NCBI GenBank assembly: GCA_947650365.1
Contig: CANTAL010000024.1
Location: 744,001-808,000 of the forward strand
Direction of reading: 5' to 3'
Length of the DNA: 64,000 nucleotides
Source of the DNA: Chamaelirium japonicum
Lineage: Eukaryota > Streptophyta > Magnoliopsida > Liliales > Melanthiaceae
Shown here in pieces: positions 45,801-54,480 of this stretch (its first letter is position 1; each line of letters starts with the position of its first letter). Made by a program: the position numbers and the translations under genes. The notes beneath the pieces are model-generated. The model did no database searches, was not told where the DNA came from, and saw only the letters and a program-made list of their open reading frames with translations.

Positions 45801-48800
45801 ATTAGAATGGATTGTATGAATGAATTAGAATGGATCGTGCGAATGAATTAGAATGGATACATTCGTGCGAATGAATTAGAATGGATCGTATGAATGAATT
45901 AGATTGGATCGTATGAATGAATTAGAATGGATCGTGTGAATGAATTAGAATGGATCGTACGAATGAATTAGAATGGATCGTTTGAATGAATTAGAATGGA
46001 TCGTACTTATGAATTAGAATGGGTCATACGAATGAAATAGAATAGATCGTACGAAGGAATTAGAAAGGATCGTACAAACTAATTAGAATGGATCGTATGA
46101 ATAAAATAGAATAGATCGTACGAATGAATTAGAATGGATTGTATGAATAAATTAGATTGGATCGTATGAATGAATTAGAATGGATTGTACGAATGAAATA
46201 GAATAGATCGTACGAATGAATTAGAATGGATCGTACGAATGAATTAGAATGGATACATTCGTGCGAATTAATTAGAATGGATTGTATGAATGAATTAGAA
46301 TCGATCGTACGAATGAATTAGAATGGATCATGCGAATGAATTAGAATGGATCGTGCGAATGAATTAGAATGGATCGTATGAATGAAATAGAATGGATTGT
46401 ACGAATGAGATAGAATGGATCGTATTAATGAATTAGAATGGATACATTCATGCGAATGAATTAGAATGGATCATACGAATGAATTAGAATAGATACCTTC
46501 GTGCAAATGAATTAGAATGGATCGTGTGAATGAATTAAAATGGATCGTATGAATGAAATAGAATGGATCGTATGAATTAGAATGGATCGTACGAATGAAA
46601 TAGAATGGATCGTACGAATGAATTAGAATAGATTGTGCGAATGGATTAGAATGGATCATACGATTGAGTAAGAATGGATTGTACGAATGAAATAGAATAG
46701 ATCGTACGAATGAATTAGAATGGATCATGCTAATGAATTAGAATTGATCGTACGAATGAATTAGAATAGATTGTGCGAATGAATTAGAATGGATCGTACG
46801 AATGAATTGGAATGGATACATTCGTGCGAATGAATTAGAATGGATCGTATGAATGAATTAGAGTGGATACATTCGTACAAATGAATTAGAATGGATCGTA
46901 CGAATGAATTAGAATGGATACATTCATGCGAATGAATTAGAATGGATCATATGAATGAATTAGAATGGATCGTTTGAGTGAATGCGAATGGATCGTGCGA
47001 ATGAATTAAATGGATTGTTCGAATGAATTAGAATGGATCGTACGAATGAATTAGAATGGATACATTCGTGCGAATCCATTCTATTTCATTCGTACGATCC
47101 ATTCTAATTCATTCGCACGATCCATTCTAATTCATTCATACGATCCATTCTAATTCATTAGTTCGATCCATTCTAATTCATTCGTATGATCCATTCTAAT
47201 TCATTCGCACAATCTATTCTAATTCATTCGTACGATCCATTCTAATTCATTCATACGATCCATTCAATTTCATTCGTACGATCCATTTAATTTCATTCGT
47301 ACGATCCATTCTTACTCATTCGTACGATCCATTCTAATTCATTTGCACGAAGGTATCCATTCTAATTCATTCGTACTATCCATTCTAATTCCTTCGTACG
47401 ATCCATTCTAATTCCTTCGTACGATCCATTCTAATTCATTCATACGATCCATTCTAATTCATTCGTACGATCCATTCTAATTCATTCATACGATCCATTC
47501 TAATTCATTCGTACGATCCATTCTAATTCATTCGTACGATCCATTCTAATTCATTCGCACGAATGGATCATATGAATGAATTAGAATGGATCGTATGAAT
47601 GAATTAGAATGGATCGTGCGAATAAATTGGAATGGATCGTATGAATGAATTAGAATAGATTGTGCGAATGAATTAGAATGGATCGTACGAATTAATTAGA
47701 ATGGATACATTCGTGCGAATGAATTAGAATGGATCGTATGAATGAATTAGAATCGATCGTACGAATGAATTAGAATGGATCATGCGAATGAATTAGAATG
47801 GATCGTGCGAATGAATTAGAATGGATCGTACGAATGAAATAGAATGGATCGTACGAATGAGATAGAATGGATCGTACGAATGAATTAGAATGGATACATT
47901 CATGCGAATGAATTAGAATGGATCATACGAATGAATTAGAATGGATTCATTCGTGCGAATGAATTAGAATGGATCGTACGAATGAGTAAGAATGGATCGT
48001 ACGAATGAATTAGAATGGATTGAATTAGAATGAATCGTACGAATGAATTAGAATGGATCGTACGAATGAATTAGAATGGATCGTACGAATGAATTAGAAT
48101 GGATTGAATTAGAATGAATCATACGAATGAATTAGAATGAATCATACCGTACGAATGAATTAGAATGGATCATACGAAGGAATTAGAATGGATCGTACGA
48201 ATGAATTAGAATGGATCGTACGAATGAATTAGAATGGATCGTACGAAGGAATTAGAATGGATACATTCGTGCGAATGAATTAGAATGGATCGTATGAATG
48301 AATTAGAATCGATCGTACGAATGAATTAGAATGGATCATGCGAATGAATTAGAATGGATCGTGCGAATGAATTAGAATGGATCGTACGAATGAAATAGAA
48401 TGGATTGTACGAATGAGATAGAATGGATCGTACGAATGAATTAGAATGGATACATTCATGCAAATGAATTAGAATGGATCATACGAATGAATTAGAATGG
48501 ATTCATTCGTGCAAATGAATTAGAATGGATCGTACGAATGAGTAAGAATGGATCGTACGAATGAATTAGAATGGATTGAATTAGAATGAATCGTACGAAT
48601 GAATTAGAATGGATCGTACGAATGAATTAGAATGGATCGTGCGAATGAATTAGAATGGGTCGTACGAATGAATTAGAATGTATACATGATCCTGATCCAT
48701 TCTAATTCATTCGCACAATGTATTCTAATTCATTCGTAGGATCCATTCTAATTCATTACTACGATCCATTCTTATTCATTCATACGATCCATTCTAATTC

Positions 48801-48945
48801 ATTCGTACGATCCATTCTAATTCATTCGCACGATCCATTCTAATTCATTCATACGATCCATTCTAATTCATTCGTATGTATCCATTCTAATTCATTCATA
48901 CGATCCATTCTAATTATACGATCCATTCTTACTCATTCGTATTAT
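42863..48945. repeat. Array blocks 59-65 and array end
   Basis: Orientation blocks: plus 42863-44349, minus 44350-45471, plus 45472-45596, minus 45597-47073, plus 47074-47563, minus 47564-48687, plus 48688-48945. The switch at 44350 is an inverted repeat with perfect 10-bp arms CCATTCTAAT/ATTAGAATGG around two bases. The minus block at 47564-48687 contains two tandem copies of a segment of roughly 0.5 kb, starting near 47700 and 48250 and marked by GAATCGATCG and AATGAGATAG units. The array stops after CTCATTCGTATTAT. Confidence 0.9.
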
Positions 48946-48958
48946 TGGGCAGGTTGGG

Positions 48959-48979
48959 CGATCGGTCGATCGGTCGATC
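48959..48979 (+). repeat. Short CGATCGGT direct repeat
   Basis: CGATCGGT occurs twice and is followed by CGATC, right after the satellite border. It shares the GATC core with the satellite unit but is not a unit copy. Confidence 0.8.
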
Positions 48980-49161
48980 TCCCGCTACCTGAGCGAACCC
49001 CCATCTCGGGGATAGCAAGGGGCTGTCCAAAGTTGAGCCTTTGACTCATTGATCGAGTCTCAAGATGAGCTTTTTGAGTGTTACTTCCTTCTGGTTGACC
49101 CTGATGTTTTGTCCTCGCCATTTAGAGAGCGAAGAGTACAATGAGAGTGCCGACATCCGAA

Positions 49162-49220
49162 CGGTTGTCTGTTCAACCGAAGGGGCTAGGAAGTCTGATC
49201 GGTTGTCTGCTCAACCGATC
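49162..49220 (+). other. Pair of similar stem-loops
   Basis: CGGTTG-TCTGTT-CAACCG (49162-49179) is followed by a nearly identical second copy inside GATCGGTTG-TCTGCT-CAACCGATC (49197-49220), which has perfect 9-bp arms and a 6-base loop. The two lie about 38 bp apart, so this may be a duplicated hairpin. Function unknown. Confidence 0.6.
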
Positions 49221-49653
49221 TGACTTGTTGTAGAGCGAACTGGCTTCTCGTTCGATCCCACAGACGGTGCCAAACTATGGGGGAAAATCTTCGTGCCGAC
49301 CCAAAGACTTCGCCACACCAGTCAATTGAATGTTCGAATCGAAGATCGTTGTTCGATCTGTTGTTGATTGAAGTTGATGTTTCTGATATGCTAACAGAGA
49401 AAGTTTAACACGAGAGATATGATCTCGGAGTTCAGCCGAAGCCTACGTCTTCGTGTTATAGGGAGCAACCCGAATTCACTAGCACTTGTATCGAAGTGAT
49501 CTCGACAGGCCGAGTGTCACTGAAACCACTCTGATCTCTTCAAAGACAAGAAGAAGATCGAAGAGAGGATGGAAACTGAAAGCCAGAGCTTTGATTTCTG
49601 AAAATCAGATCTCAGAACTGAAAATTCGGATCCATTTACATTCGAAGGGTCTG

Positions 49654-49664
49654 CTATTTATAGG
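49654..49664 (+). promoter_or_regulatory. TATA-like box
   Basis: CTATTTATAGG lies in a GC-mixed context, 120 bp before the GC-rich tandem repeat. It would be the promoter of the putative LTR. No transcript evidence is available. Confidence 0.35.
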
Positions 49665-49774
49665 ATTTTCTGGAGGTAAATGGCGATTTCTGCTGTCATA
49701 TCTGGGGATCCTCTAGGTAAAGCTAGTGGGCCCCGCTGCCATTTCTTGGGGGATTCCATAGGCTTTTGGGCCCA

Positions 49775-50034
49775 CCAGGCAGGGTCTGTGGGTCCAGTTC
49801 TAGTCTCTGGGGGCCTACCAGGCAGGGCCGGTGGGTCCCGCTGTGGTCTTCGGGAGCCCACCAGGCAGGGCCGGTGGGTCCCGTTGTTGTCTTCGGGGGC
49901 CCACCAGGCAGGGCCGGTGGGTCCTACTGTTGTCTTCGGGGGCCCACCAGGCAGGGCCGGTGGGTCCCGCTGTTTGTCTTCGGGGACCCACCAAGCAGGG
50001 CCGGTGGGTCCCGCTATTTGCAGACTTCTTGCCA
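49775..50034 (+). repeat. GC-rich 43-bp minisatellite, about six copies
   Basis: Unit starts (CCAGGCAGGG or a variant) lie at 49775, 49818, 49861, 49904, 49947 and 49991, spaced 43 bp with a single 44-bp step. Each unit reads roughly CCACCAGGCAGGGCCGGTGG, then GTCCCGCTGTTGTCTTCGGG. The first copy is more diverged and the middle four are close to identical. Because 43 is not a multiple of 3 and the unit lacks stops in several frames, it creates proline- and glycine-rich open frames on both strands that are not genes. Confidence 0.92.
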
Positions 50035-50052
50035 AAATTTGCACCCACAATC

Positions 50053-51140
50053 CCAGCCGACCAGTCATAAGAAAACAAAGAGAGAAACAAAGACAAAAGA
50101 GAGAAGAAGAGAGAAGAGAACAGAGAGATAAATGAAGATAGAAGGGAGAAGAAGTCCTACTCTAGTCGAAAACTCTATAGAAGAGAGAAAAGAAAAGAGA
50201 ATAGAACAGAGAGATAAATGAAGAGAGAAGAGAGAAGAAGTCCTACTCTAATCCATTGGCCACGGGTATAGGTGTGAAGTAAGAAGAAATCTAAATTCAA
50301 AAACTCCACTTCTGTCTTTGTTTCTCTCTCCGTTTTCTTGGGACAGGTCGGTTGGGCTTGATATATTCGTGTTGATAACGTGTTATGAGATAGGACAAAG
50401 ACAGACCCGTCAAACATGCCCCACCATAAAGGGGTTGTATAAATATTGAGAAGTGGAGTTTTAGAATTTAGATTCTTACTTACTTCGCACCTATACTCGT
50501 GGCCAATGGACTGGAGTAGGGCTTCTTCTCTCTTCTCTCTTTATTTATCTCTTTGTTCTTTTCTCTATTCTTCTATCTCTTATGTCTTTGTTTCTCTCTC
50601 TCTATTATTTTGCGACTGGTCGGCTGGGCTCGACATGTTCATGTTGATAACGTGTTGTGAGAAGAGAGAAGAAGAGAATAGAGAAGTCAAAAACTCCACT
50701 TCTTAATAATATAATTAAATCTCCATATTCTCTTCTCTCTTCTCCCATGAATTAGGGTTTCCCATAGATTGCTTAGGCCCTAAGTAAGTTTACCCTATAA
50801 ATAATATACGATCCTTTTAGGGTGGGTCACATTTGACGGCTCTCTCTTTCTCCCATCTCATAATACGTTATCAGTACAAACATGTCGAGCCCAACTGACC
50901 AGTCGTAAGAAAACGGAGAGTGAAACAAAGACAGAGGAGAGAGAAGAGAATGGAGATATAAATAAAGATAGAAGAGAGAAGAAGACCTACTCCAATCTAT
51001 TGGCTACGAATATAGGAATGAAGTAAGAAGGAATCTAAATTCTAAAACTCCACTTCTCAATAATATAATTAAATCTCACTATTCTCTTCTCTTTTTTCCC
51101 ATGATTTAGGGTTTCCCATAGATTGCTTAGGCCCTAAGTA
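50053..51140. repeat. Module run before the 1.5-kb duplication
   Basis: Plus 50053-50310 (two partial purine modules), minus 50311-50673 (a partial core, then a full body), plus from about 50680 with a full module to about 51060 and the start of the next. The fusion CCAAAACTCCAC-style end to TTCTGTCTTTG at 50310 is a plus-to-minus junction that recurs later. Open frames here come from pyrimidine-tract codons only. Confidence 0.75.
50752..50880 (+). promoter_or_regulatory. Telobox/TATA/GTTATCAG core
   Basis: TTAGGGTTT at 50752, CTATAAATAATAT at 50795-50807, GTTATCAG at 50867. The order is fixed: telobox-like motif about 43 bp before the TATA-like motif, and GTTATCAG about 70 bp after it. Promoter function is inferred only. 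Confidence 0.35.
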
Positions 51141-51240
51141 AGCATACCCTATAAATAATATACAACCCCTTTAGGGTGGAGCACGTTTGATAGTGCTCAC
51201 TTTCTTCTATCTCATAATACATTATCAGCACGAATATGTC
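51106..51240 (+). promoter_or_regulatory. Telobox/TATA/ATTATCAG core
   Basis: TTAGGGTTT at 51106, CTATAAATAATAT at 51149-51161, ATTATCAGCACG at 51221. The spacing matches the copy at 50752. Confidence 0.35.
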
Positions 51241-51619
51241 GAGCCCAACCGATTAATTACATAAAAACGAAGAGAAAAATGAAGACAAAAGAGAGAGATG
51301 AAAAGAGAAGAGAACGAAGAGATAAACAAAGAGAGAAGAGAGAAGAGAGAAGAGAGAAGAAGTCCTGCTCCAGTCCATTGGCCACAAGTATAGGTGTGAA
51401 GTAAGAAGGAATCTAAATTTCAAAACTCCACAGAAGAAAGAGAAGTAGAGAGAAGAGAATAGAGAGGTAAATAAAGAGAGAAAAGAGAAAAAGTCCTACT
51501 CCAGTCCATTGGCCACGAGTATAGGTAAGAAGTAAGAAGGAATCTAAATTCCAAAACTCCACTTTTGTCTTTATTTCTCTCTCTATTTTCTTACGACAGG
51601 TCGGATGGGCTCGACATGT

Positions 51620-51755
51620 TCATGCTGATAACGTGTTGTGAGATGAGAGAAAGAGAAAGTCGCCAAACATGCCCTACGCTAAAGGGGTCGTATATTATTT
51701 ATAGGGTAAGCTTACTTAGGGCCTAAGCAATCTATGAGAAACCCAAATCCATGGG
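51620..51755 (-). promoter_or_regulatory. Module core, minus sense
   Basis: ATGCTGATAA at 51622, TATATTATTTATAGGG near 51691, and GAGAAACCCAAATCC at the telobox position, which is therefore degraded here. Confidence 0.3.
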
Positions 51756-51929
51756 AGAAGATAAAAGAGAACGGAGAAATAAACAAAGATAGAAGAGAGA
51801 AGAAGTCCTGCTCCAGTCCATTGGCTACTGGTATAGGTGTTAAGTTAGAAAGAATCTATATTCCAAAACTCCACTTCTGTCTTCATTTCTCTCTCTGTTT
51901 TTTTACGACTGGTCAGCTTGGCTTGACAT

Positions 51930-52065
51930 ATTCGTACTGATAATGTGTTATGAGATAGGAGAAAGAGAGAGCCATCAAACGTTCCCAACCCAAAGAGGGT
52001 CATATATTATTTAAAATGTAAGATTACTTAGGACCTAAATAATCTATAGGAAACCCTAATCCATA
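51930..52065 (-). promoter_or_regulatory. Module core, minus sense
   Basis: GTACTGATAA at 51934 and an intact AAACCCTAAT at 52051. The TATA-like part is altered (ATTATTTAAAATG), so this copy has lost the AGGG flank. Confidence 0.28.
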
Positions 52066-53124
52066 TGAGAGATAAAAAAGAGAAAAAAGAGATTTAATTA
52101 TATTATTGAGAAATGGAGTTTTGGAATTTAGGTTCCTTCTTACTTCATACCGATACCCGTGGTAAATGGACATGAGCAGGACTTCTTCTCTCTTTGTTTA
52201 TCTCTCTATTCTCTCCTCTTTTCATTTCTCTCTGTTCACTTCTCTCTTCTCACAACATGTTATCAGCATGAACATGTCAACCCCAACCGACCAGTCGCAA
52301 AAAAACAGAAAGAGAAACGAAAACAGAAGAGAGAAAAGAACGGAGAGAATAGAGAGATAAATGATATGAGAAAAGAGAAGAGAGAAGAAGACCTGCTCCA
52401 GTACATTGGCCACAGGTATAGGTGTGATGTAAAAAGGAATCTAAAATCCAAAACTCCACTTCTCAATATTTATATGATCCCTTTAAGGTAGGGCACGTTT
52501 GACGGCTCTCTTTTTGACTCATCTCACAATATGTTATCAGCACGATCATTTCGAGCTCAATCGACAAGTCACATAAAAACGGAGAGATAAACGAAGACAG
52601 AAGAGATAAAAGAAGAGATAAGAGATCAGAGAGATAAACAAAAAGAGAAGAGAGAAAAAGTCCAGCTTACCCTATAAATAATATATAACCCCTTTAGGTG
52701 GGGCATGTTTGACGGTTCACTCTTTCTCCCATCTCATAATATATTATCAGCACGAACATGTCGAGCCCAGCCGACCAGTCATAAAAAATCGGAGAGAGAA
52801 ACGAAGATAGAGAAGAGAGAAGAAGAGAGAAGAGAACGGAGATATAAACGAAGATAGAAAGGAGAATAAGTCCTACTCCAGTCCATTGGTCACGGGTATA
52901 GGTATGAAGTAAGAAGGAATCTAAATTCCAAAACTCCACAGAAGAAAGAGAAGAAGAGAGAAGAGAATAGAGTGATAAATAAAGAGAGAAAATAGAAGAA
53001 GTCCTACTCCAGTCCATTGGCCACGGATATAGGTGTGAAGTAAGAAGGAATCTAAATTCCAAAACTTCACTTTTGTCTTCGTTTCTCTCTCCGTTTTTAT
53101 ATGACTGGTCAGATGGGCTCGATA

Positions 53125-53262
53125 TTTTTGTGCTGATAAAGTGTTGTGAGAGGGGAGAAAGAGAAAGTCGTCAAACATGCCCCACCTTAAAGGGGTCATA
53201 TATTATTAATAGGGTAAGCTTACTTAGGGCCTAAGCAATCTATGTAAAACCCTAATCTACGG
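53125..53262 (-). promoter_or_regulatory. Module core, minus sense
   Basis: GTGCTGATAA at 53130, TATTATTAATAGGG near 53200, and AAACCCTAAT near 53248. Confidence 0.3.
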
Positions 53263-53439
53263 AAGAAGATAGAAGAGAACGGAGAAATAAACAAAGAGAG
53301 AAGAGAGAAGAAGTCCTGCTCCACTCCATTGGCCACGGGCATAGGTGTGAAGTTAGAAGGAATCTAAATTCTAAAACTCCACTTCTGTCTTTGTTTCTCT
53401 CTCCGTTTTCTTGCGACTGGTCGGCTGGGCTCGATATGT

Positions 53440-53580
53440 TCATACTGATAATGTGTTGTGCGATAGGAGAAAGAGAGAGCCGTTAAACATTCCCCACCCC
53501 AAGGGGGTCGTATATTATTTATAAGGTTAGCTTACTTAGGACCTAAGCAATCTATTGGAAATCCTAATCTATAAAAGTGA
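53440..53580 (-). promoter_or_regulatory. Module core, minus sense
   Basis: ATACTGATAA at 53443, TATATTATTTATAAGG near 53511, and GAAATCCTAATC in place of the telobox. Confidence 0.28.
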
Positions 53581-54154
53581 TCAAAAAGAGAACGGAGAGA
53601 TTTAATTGTATTATTGAGAATAGAGTTTTGGAATTTAGGTTCCTTCTTACTTCATACCTATACCTGTGGTAAATGGACATGAACATGACTTCTCTCTTTG
53701 TTTATCTTTCTATTCTCTTCTGTCTTCTTCTCTCTTCTTACAATACGTTATCAGTATAAACATGTCAATCCTAACCGACCAGTCATAAAAAAACAGAGAG
53801 AGAAACGACTACAGAAGAGAGAGAAGAATAGAAAAAAGAACAGAGAGAACAGAGAGATAAATGAAGAGAGAAGAGAGAAAAAGACCTGCTTCAGTGTATT
53901 GGCCACGGGTATAGGTGTGAAGTAAAAAGGAATCTAAAATCCAAAACTTCACTTCTTATGAGAAGTGGAGTTCTGGAATTTAGATTCCTTCTTACTTTAC
54001 ACCTATACCCGTGGCCAATGGACTGGAGCAGGATTTCTTCTCTATTCTCTCTTCTCTCTTCGTTTATCTCTCTATTTTCTTCTCTCTTCTTTCCTCTCTT
54101 CTGTCTTCATTTCACTCTTCATTTTCTTGTGACTAGTCAGCTGGGCTCGATATA

Positions 54155-54345
54155 TTTGTACTGATAACGTGTTATGAGATAGAAAAAAGGGAAAGCTGTC
54201 AAACGTGTCCTATCCTTAAGGGGTCGTATATTATTTATAGGGTAAGCTTACTTAGGGCCTAAGTAATCTATGGGAAAGGGGTCGTATATTATTTATACGG
54301 TAAGCTTACTTAGGGCTAAGCAATCTATGGGAAACCCTAATCAAT
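54155..54345 (-). promoter_or_regulatory. Module core with doubled TATA section
   Basis: GTACTGATAA at 54158, then two TATA-like sections (54223 and 54281 starts) and one AAACCCTAAT near 54332. The doubling is a 58-bp tandem duplication that is also present in the second 5.36-kb copy. Confidence 0.3.
54223..54338 (-). repeat. 58-bp tandem duplication in module core
   Basis: GTCGTATATTATTTATA starts at 54223 and again at 54281. The duplicated section covers the TATA-like box and CTTACTTAGGG up to TCTATGGGAAA. Confidence 0.9.
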
Positions 54346-54480
54346 GGGAGAGGACCGACGGTGGATAGCCACCCTATCGAACGATCTTATAACAGTTGTA
54401 ATGTTTTAATTTTTTTTTAAAGAAAAATATATATTATTTTTAAAGTAAAAAATTTGGGTGTACCTCATCTTCCTTCTTTA

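Larger units (their letters stand above)
1..48945. repeat. 23-bp minisatellite array in alternating orientation
   Basis: A continuous array of a 23-bp unit. In plus orientation it reads GATCC-ATTCT-AATTC-ATTCG-TAC; in minus orientation the complement begins GGATCGTACGAATG. Successive GATCC starts such as 6434 and 6457 fix the period. The tetramer ATTC occurs three times per unit, so the unit may itself have grown from a shorter motif. A common 28-bp variant carries five extra bases (CACGA-ATGTA-TCC), and shorter units occur where GAAT is missing. Frequent alternatives at fixed positions are TCG/TCA, GTAC/GCAC and ACG/ATG. The array starts before base 1 and ends abruptly at about 48945. It contains no unrelated insertion that I can see. 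A satellite of this kind would be expected in pericentromeric, subtelomeric or knob heterochromatin, but the sequence does not say which. Confidence 0.97.
48946..50052 (+). mobile_element. Old LTR-retrotransposon-like fragment
   Basis: A segment of normal sequence complexity between the two repeat regions. Seen directly: GGTGCCAAACTATGGGGG at 49266-49283 running into a purine run GGGGGAAAA, a TATA-like CTATTTATAGG at 49654-49664, and a GC-rich tandem repeat from 49775. From memory of plant Ty3/Gypsy-type elements, a GGNGCCAA phrase followed by a G/A run is common just before the 3' LTR, and a CTATTTATAGG box is common in LTR promoters. On that reading 48946 to about 49280 would be 3' internal sequence, and the LTR would begin near 49279 and run toward 50034. 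No gag or pol coding is visible, the matching second LTR is not in the window, and the fragment is incomplete. It could instead be an unrelated intergenic sequence. Family and age are uncertain; it looks old. Confidence 0.4.
51141..52665. repeat. 1.5-kb duplication, unit 1
   Basis: Order: plus core and body to 51428, short plus 51431-51562, minus 51563-51775, short plus 51776-51872, minus 51873 to about 52235, plus from about 52250. The same order, with the same odd joins, occurs in 52666-53957 at an offset of about 1.49 to 1.53 kb. After 52470 this unit has an additional plus partial module that unit 2 lacks. Confidence 0.75.
52666..53957. repeat. 1.5-kb duplication, unit 2
   Basis: Order: plus 52666 to about 52930, short plus 52938-53069, minus 53070-53283, short plus 53284-53383, minus 53384 to about 53740, plus to 53957. 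Five internal joins match those of unit 1, which is hard to explain except by duplication of an already rearranged block. It is followed directly by the first 5.36-kb copy. Confidence 0.75.

Noticed and set aside
1697-46728. Open frames of 60-113 residues rich in IHSNSF, RSILIHS and YDPF
   Set aside because: They are direct translations of the 23-bp unit. Three units make 69 bases, which is 23 codons, so the frame repeats. They occur on whichever strand matches the block, have no other content, and end at ordinary unit variants.
1-48945. CRISPR array
   Set aside because: Units are contiguous with no unique spacers, orientation alternates, and the context is eukaryotic.
1-48945. A classical 150-180 bp centromeric satellite
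   Set aside because: The period is 23 bp (28 bp in the variant), and I see no stable higher period near 150-180 bp. Location at a centromere remains possible but is not shown.
49658-50135. Overlapping proline/glycine-rich open frames on both strands, collagen-like
   Set aside because: The 43-bp GC-rich tandem repeat is open in several frames at once. Overlap on both strands with equal quality is typical of a repeat, not of a gene.
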